This document shows positions 1 through 8,687 of a DNA stretch of 64,000 nt, in pieces. The stretch spans positions 9,762 to 73,761 of the forward strand of contig DASWRQ010000123.1 of assembly GCA_036403095.1 (NCBI GenBank). Reading direction: 5' to 3'. This DNA is from Kutzneria sp036403095 (GTDB lineage Bacteria > Actinomycetota > Actinomycetes > Mycobacteriales > Pseudonocardiaceae). Numbering within the stretch: the first letter of the stretch is position 1; each line of letters begins with the position of its first letter. The notes beneath the pieces are model-generated. The model saw nothing but the letters and a program-made list of their open reading frames with translations. It was not told the origin of the DNA and made no database searches. The translations under genes and the position numbers were made by a program.

Positions 1-342
1 ATGCTCCGCCTCGGCCTGCTGGCCTTCTTCCGCTTCATCGCCGAGCGCCGCCAGTCCTACGGCCTGCTCCGGCACGAGGCCGCGGTCACCGTGCCGTCCG
101 CCGTCGAGGAGATCGAGGCCATCCGCCGTCAGCAGACCGACCTGATGGTCGGCTGGATGGGCCTGGCCCTCCCCGACGCCGACCCCCTCGAACTCGAGGC
201 GGCCGCCGAGATCCTGGTCGGCTCCTGCGAACGCCTCGCCCAGTGGTGTGAGCGCCGGCCCGAGGTCACGCCGGAGCGCGCCACCGACCTGCTCATGGCC
301 ACGGTGTGGACCGGCTTGTCCTCGCGCGCGGGCATCGACTGA
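1..342 (+). CDS. TetR-family regulator, C-terminal part (5' end outside window)
   Basis: The frame is open from the first base, and the predicted 113 residues are all-helical with the look of a TetR C-terminal ligand and dimerisation domain. The N-terminal helix-turn-helix is not in the window, so the ATG at base 1 is probably an internal methionine. The gene ends at TGA 340-342 and converges on the NADAR-GrpB gene, leaving a 75-bp gap in which I see no strong terminator. Family assignment is inferred from the helix pattern and from the abundance of TetR genes nearby; the ligand is unknown. Confidence 0.55.
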   Translation: MLRLGLLAFFRFIAERRQSYGLLRHEAAVTVPSAVEEIEAIRRQQTDLMVGWMGLALPDADPLELEAAAEILVGSCERLAQWCERRPEVTPERATDLLMATVWTGLSSRAGID

Positions 343-417
343 CCGGCCAGCGCGCTGCGGGGCGGCCACCGCCAGCACTGGGGCCGTCGGGCGCGCGCGG
401 CGACTCCACCGAGTCCG

Positions 418-1512
418 TCAGCGCGACTTGTCGACGGACCAGCCGGTCTGGGCGGCCCAGTGCTCGGCGCGGCCGAGGATCTCGTCGATGAGGTCGCCCT
501 TGGCCTCGGCGTACTGGTTCATGTCGAACCAGTCCCTGGTGGCGAGCTCGCGTTTTAGCTTCTCGTAGGCGAGGCGATCCGCTGGCGAGGCGCGGAGCCA
601 GTCGCCGAACAGCAGGTGGTCCCGCTCCCATTTGCCGCCGGCGGGACAGATGTGCACGTGCACGTCGAACTCGGCGGAGCGGACCATGCGGTGGTCGGGC
701 TGGCGCACCCGCAGGTGGTAGCCGGCGGCTTCGAGTTGCGGCAGGTAGGTGTCCTCCCTGTTGGCGTCGGCGACGCTGACCTGGACGTCGACGACGGGTT
801 TGGCGGCGAGGCCGGGCACGGCGGTGGAGCCGATGTGGTCGATGCGAAGAGCGTTGCCTCCCAAGGCTTTGCGGATACGCAAGCGTTCGGCGCGGAAGCG
901 CCGGGCCCACGCGGGGTCGTGGTCGACGATGGTGATGTCCCGCTTTTCGCGGCCACCGATGAGGCTCGTGCCGACGAGCTGCTCACGAACGGCCATGAGC
1001 ACGAACCCGAGCAGGTTGGCGCCGAGCCACGTGCGCGGCGAGGCGGTGCGCTCGTCGTCGGCGGCGAGGCCGATGCCCCAGATCCGGTCCAGGGGCGAGG
1101 CCTCGACCAGCACCCGGTCGCTGGTGCCGAGCAGGTACCGGCCCAGCAGGGCGTGCTGCCCGAACTTGGCCAGGTTGCCGGCGACGACGACGTCGAAGCG
1201 GTTGGCCGCCCACACCTCGTCGTCGTAGCCCCGAACCTCACGGCCGAGGTTCTTGGCTTCGTTCGGATGCCGGGCGCGCAGTATCCGCGCGGCGGTGTCC
1301 TCGTCGCCGAACAGCGATGCCTTGCGGTGCATCATGAAGTGCTCGGCGGTCGGGAACACGAGCCCGTCGACGGTGAACTCCGCGGGCCACCACTGGCTCA
1401 GGCACGAGGCGCCGATCCGCCCGTCGCGCCGCGGCTCATGGCCCCAGAAGCACACGTACCTGAGCCGCTGCCCGGCGTCTTCGGCACGGATCAGGTCCTC
1501 GACGCTGCTCAT
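418..1512 (-). CDS. NADAR-GrpB domain fusion protein
   Basis: The 364-residue product joins two families in one frame. Residues about 15-180 are a NADAR (YbiA-like) domain with SQWWP, EHFMM and KASLFGD blocks. Residues about 188-364 are a GrpB/UPF0157 domain with DHIGSTAVPGLAAKP, a nucleotidyltransferase-like fold. NADAR enzymes are N-glycosidases; some remove ADP-ribose from guanine and act as antitoxins to DarT-type toxins. The GrpB role is not well established. The ATG at 1512 is preceded by two GTG codons, and AGGA spaced 8 nt before GTG 1518 makes that start equally possible. No toxin gene is adjacent, so a TA role is not supported locally. The fusion is the unusual point. Confidence 0.8.
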   Translation of the reverse strand: MSSVEDLIRAEDAGQRLRYVCFWGHEPRRDGRIGASCLSQWWPAEFTVDGLVFPTAEHFMMHRKASLFGDEDTAARILRARHPNEAKNLGREVRGYDDEVWAANRFDVVVAGNLAKFGQHALLGRYLLGTSDRVLVEASPLDRIWGIGLAADDERTASPRTWLGANLLGFVLMAVREQLVGTSLIGGREKRDITIVDHDPAWARRFRAERLRIRKALGGNALRIDHIGSTAVPGLAAKPVVDVQVSVADANREDTYLPQLEAAGYHLRVRQPDHRMVRSAEFDVHVHICPAGGKWERDHLLFGDWLRASPADRLAYEKLKRELATRDWFDMNQYAEAKGDLIDEILGRAEHWAAQTGWSVDKSR

Positions 1513-1607
1513 CACCACATGCGCTGTCCTACCACCGACCGGCGGTCCGGGTCCCACGCATTTCCGGTACTCGGCCCACCGGCCGCAACGGTCTACAGAG
1601 GACGGTG

Positions 1608-2594
1608 TCAGGTCATGGGTGTCACCCCGATCGCGGACATCAACATCGGGAACGAGGCGTGCAGCTCCCGCTGCCAGTACGGCCAGGTATGGGTGCCGGG
1701 TCCGTACATGTCGAGCGTGGCCGGGATGTGCAGCAACCGCAACCGGTCGATCAGCGCGGACGTCTCCGCGCCGTGCAGGGCCTCGCTCTGGTTGAAGCCG
1801 GTTCCTGGCGGGTCCAGCGGGCCCGGCTGTCCGTTGCCGGAGGCGATGAACAGCTTGGTGCCACGCAAGGCGAAGGCCAGGTCGACCGGGTTGTGCGCGG
1901 CCCACACCAGCCGCTGCTTCACCGGATCACCCCACAGGGCATTCGGATCGTGACCGTTGCTCGTCACGATGGACATGACGTTGGTGATCGCCTCCTGGGA
2001 CAGCAGGGTGTCCAGCGCACCGCTGTAGGAGGCGGCCGCCTGGAACATGCCCGGATGCCGGGCCGAGTAGTCGAACGCGCCGAGCCCGCCCATCGACAGG
2101 CCGGCGATGGCGCGCCGCTGCCCGGCCCGGTAGCCACGCTCGAGCAGCTGCCGCAGCTCCACGGTGTGGAACGTCTCCCAGGCCGGACCGCTGAGCCAGT
2201 TCGAGTAGTAGCCGTCGGGTCCGGCCTCGGGCATGACAACGAGCACGTCCGTGCCGGCGGTCAGCGCGGCCACGTCGGTCTGCCGGGTCCACGACGTGTA
2301 GTCGTCGCAGCACCCGTGCAGCAGGTACAGCACCGGCCAGCGGGTGTTCGGCCGGGCGTCCCAGTCCGGCGGCAACAGCAGCCGGGCCCTCGCGCTACGG
2401 CCCAGCGCGGGCGACTGGATGGTCAGATCCACTGTCCGTGGGCCAACAACGGTCTGGTCCACGACCGTCGCACCGTCGTCGGCCGTCACCTGTTGCGCCG
2501 CCTCGGCGTTCGAGGCGACCGAGCCGGCCACCAGGCCGACCACCACCAGCGCCACCCCGGTCAGGAGGCGCCAGATCACCGCTCGTGTCCGCAT
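1608..2594 (-). CDS. Secreted alpha/beta-hydrolase esterase (antigen 85/esterase D-like)
   Basis: This 328-residue protein begins with an arginine-containing n-region and a hydrophobic core (residues about 9-28), then an Ala-rich signal-peptidase site, so export is likely. The nucleophile elbow is GLSMGG with Ser167. LLHGCCDD is the oxyanion-region motif, and the catalytic His is probably in GTHTWPYW near the C-terminus. This fits the putative esterase family that includes mycolyltransferases and feruloyl esterases. The substrate cannot be told. ATG 2594 was chosen over an upstream in-frame ATG at 2660 because it places the signal peptide at the N-terminus. It lies downstream of the GH27 gene on the same strand, behind a terminator. 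Confidence 0.75.
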   Translation of the reverse strand: MRTRAVIWRLLTGVALVVVGLVAGSVASNAEAAQQVTADDGATVVDQTVVGPRTVDLTIQSPALGRSARARLLLPPDWDARPNTRWPVLYLLHGCCDDYTSWTRQTDVAALTAGTDVLVVMPEAGPDGYYSNWLSGPAWETFHTVELRQLLERGYRAGQRRAIAGLSMGGLGAFDYSARHPGMFQAAASYSGALDTLLSQEAITNVMSIVTSNGHDPNALWGDPVKQRLVWAAHNPVDLAFALRGTKLFIASGNGQPGPLDPPGTGFNQSEALHGAETSALIDRLRLLHIPATLDMYGPGTHTWPYWQRELHASFPMLMSAIGVTPMT

Positions 2595-2686
2595 GGCTAC
2601 ACCGTGGCATACGAACCTGGCAGTGCCGGCGATCCTGTCCGGGCCGGGACAGAACGACACCGGTTCGGCCGAGTGAACGCGATGCG

Positions 2687-2731
2687 AAAAGGGGCGTGCT
2701 CCTGGGGTTTCACCGCCAGGAACACGCCCTT
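2687..2731 (-). terminator. Intrinsic terminator after the GH27 gene
   Basis: Read on the minus strand, a GC-rich stem (about 2691-2731, arms around GGCGTG and CACGCC with one bulge) is followed by four T residues (2690-2687). It lies 44 bp beyond the alpha-galactosidase stop, where a rho-independent terminator is expected. Confidence 0.65.
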
Positions 2732-2774
2732 CGTGATTGTCAAGCGGGGTGCTCGAAGATCAATTGTAAGGTCG

Positions 2775-3947
2775 TCACCGCACGCGGAAGACGACCGTGC
2801 CGTGCGCGGGGACCAAGGCGCTGATGGTGCCGGTGGTGCTGGACTTGGCCTTGGACCACAGATCGGTCAACGAATGTGTGCCCGCGGAGGCGCCGATCGC
2901 CGACAGCGTGGTGGAGATCTTGGCCGTCGTGCCGGTCTCGTTGAACAACGCGACGGCGATGTCGCCGTCGGCCAGCGGCTTGCGGATCACGTGCAGGCCG
3001 TTGGACGAGGAGATCTCGTTGCCCTGCACGCCTTTCGCGTCCTGGTCGAGGGCGATCACGTCGGCGTTGCGCAGGATCGTCAGCGTCGCCGACGAGGCCT
3101 TGCGGATGTCGGAGCCGATCAACAGCGGCGCGGCCATCATGGCCCACAGGGTGAAATGGCTGCGGTACTCGGTGTCGGACATCTTGCCGTTGCCGACCTC
3201 GAGCATGTCCGGGTCGTTCCAGTGCCCGGGCCCGGCGTAACGGCCCAGCTTGATGTTGGCCTTGTAGATGGACAACATCTTCGAGTACGAGTCGTTGATG
3301 TCGCCGGTGGTGCGCCAGGAGTTGCCGACCGGCGCGGCCCAGGTCCACGGCTGGTTCTGGCCCCACTCGCAGATCGAGTACAGGATCGGCCGGCCGGTGG
3401 CGGCCAGCGCGTCGCGCATGGCGGTGTAGCGCTTCTTGGCGTCCTGGCCCTGGTTGTTGCAGTTGTCGTACTTGAGGTAGTCCACGCCCCACGACGCCCA
3501 CAGCGCGGCGTCCTGCTTCTCGTGCCCGAGCGCGCCGGGGAAGCCGGCCTTGTTGCACGTCTTGGTGCCGGCGCTCGTGTACAGCCCGAACTTCAGGCCC
3601 TTCGAGTGCACGTAGTCGGCGACGGCCTTGATGCCGTGCGGGAAGCGGTCCTTGTCGGGCACCAGGTTGCCCTTGCTGTCCCGGCTCGACTGCGCCCAGC
3701 AGTCGTCCAGGTTCACGTACCGGTAGCCGGCGTCCTTGAGGCCGGTCGACACCAGGGTGTCGGCGATGCCCTCGACGAACGCCTCGTTGAACTGGGACCC
3801 GCACTGGGTGAGGTTCCAGTTGTTGAAGCCCATCTGCGGGGTGCGGGCCAGGCCGTTGTCCAGGGCAAGCGCCGGGACGGCCCCGAGCACCCCCGACCCG
3901 ACCAGCGCCACGACCGCGGCCACCGCGGTCAGCACAGTCCTGCGCAC
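2775..3947 (-). CDS. Secreted GH27 alpha-galactosidase
   Basis: Predicted 390 residues with a Sec signal peptide (about residues 1-29, ending AVPALA). It has the GH27 hallmarks: TPQMGFNNWN after the signal, NLDDCW, a YLKYDNC block whose Asp161 is the expected nucleophile, and GHWNDPDML carrying the acid/base Asp. A beta-sandwich C-terminal part (about 300-390) follows the barrel. Family members release terminal alpha-galactose from oligosaccharides or galactomannan. The GTG start at 3947 is fixed by TGGAGGA six bases upstream; the longer ATG reading from 4025 has no such site and would bury the signal peptide. No sugar transporter or regulator is adjacent. Confidence 0.9.
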   Translation of the reverse strand: MRRTVLTAVAAVVALVGSGVLGAVPALALDNGLARTPQMGFNNWNLTQCGSQFNEAFVEGIADTLVSTGLKDAGYRYVNLDDCWAQSSRDSKGNLVPDKDRFPHGIKAVADYVHSKGLKFGLYTSAGTKTCNKAGFPGALGHEKQDAALWASWGVDYLKYDNCNNQGQDAKKRYTAMRDALAATGRPILYSICEWGQNQPWTWAAPVGNSWRTTGDINDSYSKMLSIYKANIKLGRYAGPGHWNDPDMLEVGNGKMSDTEYRSHFTLWAMMAAPLLIGSDIRKASSATLTILRNADVIALDQDAKGVQGNEISSSNGLHVIRKPLADGDIAVALFNETGTTAKISTTLSAIGASAGTHSLTDLWSKAKSSTTGTISALVPAHGTVVFRVR

Positions 3948-4025
3948 GTTTGTTCCTCCAGCTCGTCGGCTTGGACGTGCGCGGCGGCGACAGGCGACCG
4001 GGTCAAAACGTAGAAGGTCGCCCAC

Positions 4026-4502
4026 GTCGGCACAAGGAACAGTGGCCGATGTGCCACATTTCGCTGGCGGCTGTGCCCCGGTCGGTCTACCGGCAGGTAG
4101 TTACGAAGGATCCGAACGACTAGGCCGAAAGAGTGGCACCGTGAACGCGCACGGTGACGCTACGCGCTCGCTTCGTCGCTCAAACCCACCGCTACTACAC
4201 CGATGAGCTAGTTGTCCCTTAACGAAATGGAGTATTGAGGACGCCGCCGTCCGGTGGCTGAATGAACCCGACACGGATCCGCTCGCCGGACCGCTCCAAC
4301 TCGAAAGGGTGACACGCGCCATGCCACTGGCCCCGCGCCGGACATCGACCTCGTCGATCTCGGCGTTCGGGACGGCCGCTCACCTTTCGGTTAACCCCAC
4401 CCTTCGCCTTCTCGGGTGACGAATGTGTCTTCATCGCGCCGCGGGGTTACCCCGCGCAGCAGCCCTGCCGTGCCGGCCGGGAACCGAACCACAGGAGGTG
4501 CT
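4026..4502. other. 477-bp region without an intact gene
   Basis: This gap precedes a short ORF with a strong ribosome site and holds no full-length gene. The first part must carry the promoter of the leftward GH27 gene. The stretch 4237-4419 reads as a protein-like fragment without a start codon (listed separately). Its base composition is slightly lower in GC than the flanking genes. No tRNA, riboswitch or insertion-sequence end is seen. Confidence 0.5.
4237..4419 (+). pseudogene. Possible ketosynthase C-terminal remnant
   Basis: A 60-residue open stretch with no start codon ends at TGA 4417-4419. Its middle reads RRTSTSSISAFGTAAHL, which resembles the C-terminal SAFG..GTNAHL block of ketosynthases after small deletions. 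The resemblance is short and could be chance. If real, this patch is the decayed edge of a lost biosynthetic locus, in keeping with the frameshifted transporter just downstream. There is no other ketosynthase sequence in the window. Confidence 0.2.
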
Positions 4503-4616
4503 ATGACAGCAGATCTGGACCCGCGACTGACGGAACCACCAGTCCGAGGACGCGACGGCGTGCTCAGACCGGCGGCGTCCACCGCACGCCGGGCAGCGGT
4601 CAATCCCAACCGCTGA
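4503..4616 (+). CDS. Short ORF (37 aa) with a strong ribosome-binding site
   Basis: ATG 4503 follows ACAGGAGGTGCT, a near-perfect Shine-Dalgarno at good spacing, the best such site in this part of the window. The 37-residue product is polar and ends RRAAVNPNR. It has no signal peptide, membrane segment, Cys or Ser/Thr-rich core of a recognisable RiPP class. It could be a small protein, a RiPP precursor whose partner genes are lost, or a leader peptide of a decayed operon. It lies opposite the 3' end of the MFS pseudogene. I do not recognise the family. Confidence 0.35.
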   Translation: MTADLDPRLTEPPVRGRDGVLRPAASTARRAAVNPNR

Positions 4617-4649
4617 CCCGACGCCGGCATGCTCAGCGTGCGCGTCCTT

Positions 4650-5705
4650 GCTTCCGGTGGAGAGGGCCCCAGGGCCACGGTGGCCCTCTCGCCGGGAGTT
4701 CGACGCCAGCCCGACCGCGGCGGTGAACAGCACAACGGCCGCCAATGCCGCCGCGACCTGCGGCAATGCGTCGGGTCCGGCCGTGCCGAGCACCGCGCCG
4801 CCGACCACTCCGGCCAGGCCGATGCCGAGAAAACCGGCCGTCTCGTCGACCACCGGATCGGCGATCAGAACCCGTGTCGACGCGTCCGCCGCCCCGGCCG
4901 ACGCGCCCACGATCGCGAGCACGGCCGCCGCGCCGTGGATCAGCGGCAGTGCCGCTGCGAAAGCGGCCGTGAGTGCTACAGATGCAAGCAAAGCGGATCT
5001 CGCGTCACGTCCTCGCACCGCCAGCGCGCCGATCACGGCCCCACGCCACAGGCCAGGAAGAGCCCGTTGACCGCCGGGCCGTGAATACCCGTGACTGCGG
5101 CCAACACCGTCGTGAGCAGCGTGAACGTGGCTAGAACACCGGCTCGCAAGATCACCTTCAGGCCGGCGGCGAGCAGCACCTGCGGATCACTGATCGGGTG
5201 ACGATCGATCGTGGCCGGCGGCACGGCGAGTAGCGCATCGGCGGCGCCGATCGCGGCCAGGACGGCCAGCAGCACGAACACCGCCCGGCAGCCCGCCTGG
5301 TCCGCGATCACGGCGGCCAGCGGGGCCCCGAGTGCGGTCCCCAAACCCACTCCGCCGGCCATTCCCCGGCCGCCGTCCCGGACCACGCAGGCCGCACCTA
5401 TGCCGAGCACAATTCTCAAGGCGAGCAGCAAGAAGAAATTACCGGCGAATACCGAAAGGCCGTTTCCGACGGCCCAGCATGACCAGGCCGATCGGGAGCA
5501 GCCGACGCGCATCGGCCCGTCCGATGAATGGCAGCACAATCGTGCAGGTCAATCCGAAACGGTGAGCAGTTGCGCCGCTTTGGCATCGGAAACGGCAAAT
5601 TCTATGGTCAGCGACGGCACCAGCCCGGCGACCGAGAACACCGCGCCGCCGATGACAAATCCACCGAGCGCGGCCGCCGGGCGGCGAATCGGGATGTCCT
5701 ACATG
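4650..5705 (-). pseudogene. MFS transporter pseudogene with several frameshifts
   Basis: On the minus strand, successive membrane segments of one major-facilitator protein fall in different frames. A first segment (GGFVIGGAVFSVAG) meets a stop near 5560. The next (LTCTIVLPFIGRAD) is in another frame. NFFLLLALRIVLGIGAA to AAVTGIHGPAVNGLFLACG (about 5480-5040) is in a third. The last helices (ALLASVALTAAFAAALPL onward) need another shift near 5040. The C-terminal frame also runs past any plausible stop. At least three frame changes make this a decayed gene unless the assembly is poor here. Limits are approximate. Confidence 0.7.
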
Positions 5706-5896
5706 GCGGCAATGGGCTCCGTCGCGGCAATTGAACTGTTCGGGTGACCGATCGCCGTTCACGCTACGCCGAACGGGTCGGTCCCCGGCCGGGCCAAAAC
5801 CATCGGACTGGAAGAGGTGGCAGGAGAAGAGGCGACGCAGCGGCGGGCCGCAACCGCCGGGGCCGGACTGAACGGCCTGGAAGTACTGTCCCCGGA

Positions 5897-6496
5897 ATGT
5901 CGTCCCCACGTAGACGCGTCCCCCTCGACACTCCGGAGCGCCTGGCCGAGGTGCTGGCCGCGGCCATCGACGTGGTGGCGGAGGTGGGCTACGAGCGGTT
6001 CAACATGGACCTGGTGGCCCAGCGGGCGCACGTCAGCAAGGGCAGCCTTTACCAGCGCTGGCCGTCGAAGGCGCACCTGATCGTGGCGGCGCTGGACGCG
6101 CACCGGGTGGAGGTGCCAGCACCGGACACGGGCAAGTTTCTGGAGGACGTGCGGGAGCTGGCCAAGCGGTGGCTGAGGGCGGAGATGCCGGGCGACCGGC
6201 GAGGGCTGCTGCTGGCGCTGTTGGAGGGCAGCAGGCGCGACCCGGAGCTGGCCAGACTGATGGGCGAGCAGCTGGGCCAGGGCGGGATCAACCCGATGAC
6301 AGTGGTGCTGCAGGCCGCCGAGAAGCGGGGTGAGCTGCCGGCGGGCGTGGATCTGGAGCTGCTGGGCGAGCTGCCGATGTCGCTGGCGATCACGAACCTG
6401 CTGTTCCGGGACCAGCCGCTGGACGAGGCGCTGATCGATCGGATCGTGGACGGTCTGCTGGCGCCCCTGCTGGGTCAGCGGGATCACAGCGTATAG
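5897..6496 (+). CDS. TetR-family repressor, probable regulator of the downstream DHA2 pump
   Basis: The product has 199 residues, close to the TetR norm. The N-terminal helix-turn-helix covers roughly residues 15-60, with the typical GYERFNMDLVAQRAHVSKGS and YQRWPSK recognition-helix end. The rest is an all-helical C-terminal domain of the TetR_C type. The start is ATG 5897; a long upstream in-frame extension has no TetR character. The gene ends at TAG 6494-6496, inside a palindromic operator, and is followed 112 bp later by a 14-helix drug efflux gene on the same strand. The layout fits a self-regulating repressor whose ligands are also pump substrates. Confidence 0.85.
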   Translation: MSSPRRRVPLDTPERLAEVLAAAIDVVAEVGYERFNMDLVAQRAHVSKGSLYQRWPSKAHLIVAALDAHRVEVPAPDTGKFLEDVRELAKRWLRAEMPGDRRGLLLALLEGSRRDPELARLMGEQLGQGGINPMTVVLQAAEKRGELPAGVDLELLGELPMSLAITNLLFRDQPLDEALIDRIVDGLLAPLLGQRDHSV

Positions 6497-6512
6497 AACA
6501 GAACTGTTCTGT
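6495..6512. promoter_or_regulatory. Palindromic operator between tetR and the DHA2 pump
   Basis: AGAACAG-AA-CTGTTCT (6495-6510) is a perfect 7-bp inverted repeat, and ACAGAAC-T-GTTCTGT (6498-6512) is a second one shifted by 3 bp, so the site forms two overlapping dyads. It starts at the tetR stop codon and lies 97 bp upstream of the pump start. TetR proteins typically bind such 15-18 bp palindromes. Binding by the 5897 product is inferred from position. Confidence 0.65.
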
Positions 6513-6608
6513 ACTCTCGAACCCGGGATCTCACCTCTCCGGGTGACGTCCGCTGCGGCGGACGGCTCGGTGCGGTGAAGTCGGAACCGACCGGGACGAG
6601 GGGGCGAC

Positions 6609-8642
6609 ATGGCTGCCACCACCGCAGTCGAGCCGGACACCGCGAGCGTGAGCCGCGGCCGGACGAACGCGATCTTCGGTGTGGTGCTGCTCGGCGTTCT
6701 GCTGGCGGCGCTGGACCAGACCATCGTGGGCACGGCACTGCCGACGATCGTCGGCGACCTGGGCGGCGCGGGCCACCTGTCCTGGGTGGTCACCGCCTAC
6801 CTGCTGGCCGAGACGATCATGACGGTGATCGTCGGCAAGTTCGGCGACCTGTTCGGCCGCAAGCGCATGTTCCAGCTGTCGGTGGTGATCTTCGGCGTCG
6901 GCTCGTTCTTCAGCGGCTTCGCCGACTCCATGACGTGGCTGATCATCTGGCGCGCGGTGCAGGGCATCGGCGGCGGCGGCCTGATGGTCACGGCCACGGC
7001 CCTGATCGCCGACTTCATCCCGCTCCGCGAACGCGGCAAGTACCAGGGCATCCTCGGCTCGGTGTTCGGCGTGGTCACGGTGGCCGGCCCGATGCTCGGC
7101 GGCTTCTTCGTCGACCACCTGTCCTGGCGCTGGGCCTTCTACGTGAACATCCCGCTGGTCGTGGTGGTGCTGATCGTCGCGGCGGCGGCCATGCCGTCGG
7201 TCAAGTCGGCCCTCAAGCCGATCGTCGACTACCTCGGCATCCTGCTGATCGGCCTGGCCGTGACCGGCCTGACCCTGGTCACCAGCTGGGGCGGCACCAC
7301 CTACGCCTGGAACTCGCCGGAGATCATCTGGATGTCGGTCGGCTCAGTGCTGCTGCTGGGCCTGTTCGTGCTGGTCGAGCTGCGGGCCAAGGAACCGATG
7401 CTGCCGATGCGGCTGTTCCGCAACCCGGTGTTCACGGTGGCCGGCATCCTCAGCTTCATCGTCGGCTTCGCCATGCTGGGCGCGCTGTCGTTCCTGCCGA
7501 CGTACATGCAGTACGTGGAGGGCACATCGGCCACCGCCTCGGGCATCCGGCTGCTGCCGATGGTGCTCGGCCTGCTGGTGGCGTCGATCGTGGCCGGCAA
7601 CATCGTCAGCAAGACCGGCCGGTACAAGATCTTCCCGATCCTCGGCAGCTTCGGCATCAGCGCCGGCCTGTACCTGCTGTCGCTGCTCACGCCGGACACC
7701 GGCATCGTGCTGTCCTCGCTGTACATGCTGGTCCTGGGCGTGGGCATCGGCCTGGCCATGCAGGTGCTGACGATCGCCGTGCAGAACACCGTCGACTACG
7801 CCGACCTGGGCGTGGCGACCTCGGGCGTGACGTTCCTGCGCTCGATCGGCAGCTCGTTCGGCGCCGCCATCTTCGGCTCCATCTACTCCGGCCAGCTGAC
7901 CGGCAACCTCGGCGCCGCGCTGGCCCGGAATCCGCTGCCCCAGGGCGTTGATCCGCACGTGACGGCGGTGCCGTCGCTGCTGCACGCACTGCCGGACGTC
8001 GTCTCGCGCCCGATCGTGCAGGCCTATGCCGACTCGCTGCACACGGTGTTCCTCTACGCGGTGCCGGTCGGTCTGCTGGCGCTGCTGGTGTCGTTCTTCC
8101 TCAAGGAGATGCCGCTGCGGGACACCTCACGGGCCAGCGCGCCCGAGCTCGGCGAGGCGTTCGCGATGCCTGAGGCACGGGATTCGGACCGTGAGCTGGA
8201 GCGGGCCATCTCCACGCTGATGTACCGGGAACGCCGCAAGGCCGCGCCGGAGATCCTCGGCCGGTCGGGCACCAGCCTGGACGAAGGCGGCGTCTGGTGC
8301 CTCATGCGCGTCAAGTTCCAGCACAAGCTGCGCCGGCCGGCCACCGTCGCGGCGATCGCGGAGAAGCACCGGATGCCGGGCAAGGTGCTCGAGCCGGCCT
8401 TCTTCGCGCTCGAGTTCAGCGGCTACCTGGAGCGGCGCGGCGAGGAGCTGGACCTGACCGAGCGCGGCCGGGCCGAGTTCGACCGGCTGGCCCACGCCTG
8501 GCGGGACTGGATCGTGGAGCGGCTGGCCGACTGGCAGCCGGCCGGTCGGGAGGACCTGGACGCGGCGATCGACCGGGTGGCTGCCCGGATGATCGAACAA
8601 GCGGGCGATGAACAGCGACAAGGTAGGCACGCTTTGGTGTGA
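6609..8642 (+). CDS. DHA2-family (EmrB/QacA-type) MFS multidrug efflux pump with C-terminal cytoplasmic extension
   Basis: Residues about 20-500 form the 14-helix DHA2 transporter: LDQTIVGTALPTI in helix 1, motif A GKFGDLFGRKR, and motif C GPMLGGFFVDH. Proton-driven export of lipophilic or cationic drugs across the inner membrane is the family role. Residues about 505-677 are an extra hydrophilic domain with helix-turn-helix-like spacing (KHRMPGKVLEPAFFALE then LTERGRAEFDRLA), resembling a MarR-like winged helix; many DHA2 pumps stop at helix 14. The start ATG 6609 has GAGGGGGCGAC upstream. The preceding TetR gene and operator indicate drug-inducible control. Confidence 0.88.
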   Translation: MAATTAVEPDTASVSRGRTNAIFGVVLLGVLLAALDQTIVGTALPTIVGDLGGAGHLSWVVTAYLLAETIMTVIVGKFGDLFGRKRMFQLSVVIFGVGSFFSGFADSMTWLIIWRAVQGIGGGGLMVTATALIADFIPLRERGKYQGILGSVFGVVTVAGPMLGGFFVDHLSWRWAFYVNIPLVVVVLIVAAAAMPSVKSALKPIVDYLGILLIGLAVTGLTLVTSWGGTTYAWNSPEIIWMSVGSVLLLGLFVLVELRAKEPMLPMRLFRNPVFTVAGILSFIVGFAMLGALSFLPTYMQYVEGTSATASGIRLLPMVLGLLVASIVAGNIVSKTGRYKIFPILGSFGISAGLYLLSLLTPDTGIVLSSLYMLVLGVGIGLAMQVLTIAVQNTVDYADLGVATSGVTFLRSIGSSFGAAIFGSIYSGQLTGNLGAALARNPLPQGVDPHVTAVPSLLHALPDVVSRPIVQAYADSLHTVFLYAVPVGLLALLVSFFLKEMPLRDTSRASAPELGEAFAMPEARDSDRELERAISTLMYRERRKAAPEILGRSGTSLDEGGVWCLMRVKFQHKLRRPATVAAIAEKHRMPGKVLEPAFFALEFSGYLERRGEELDLTERGRAEFDRLAHAWRDWIVERLADWQPAGREDLDAAIDRVAARMIEQAGDEQRQGRHALV

Positions 8643-8687
8643 GACGCAGTTGGTGGTCACCCGATCGGTGTAACGTCGTCATGCGTC

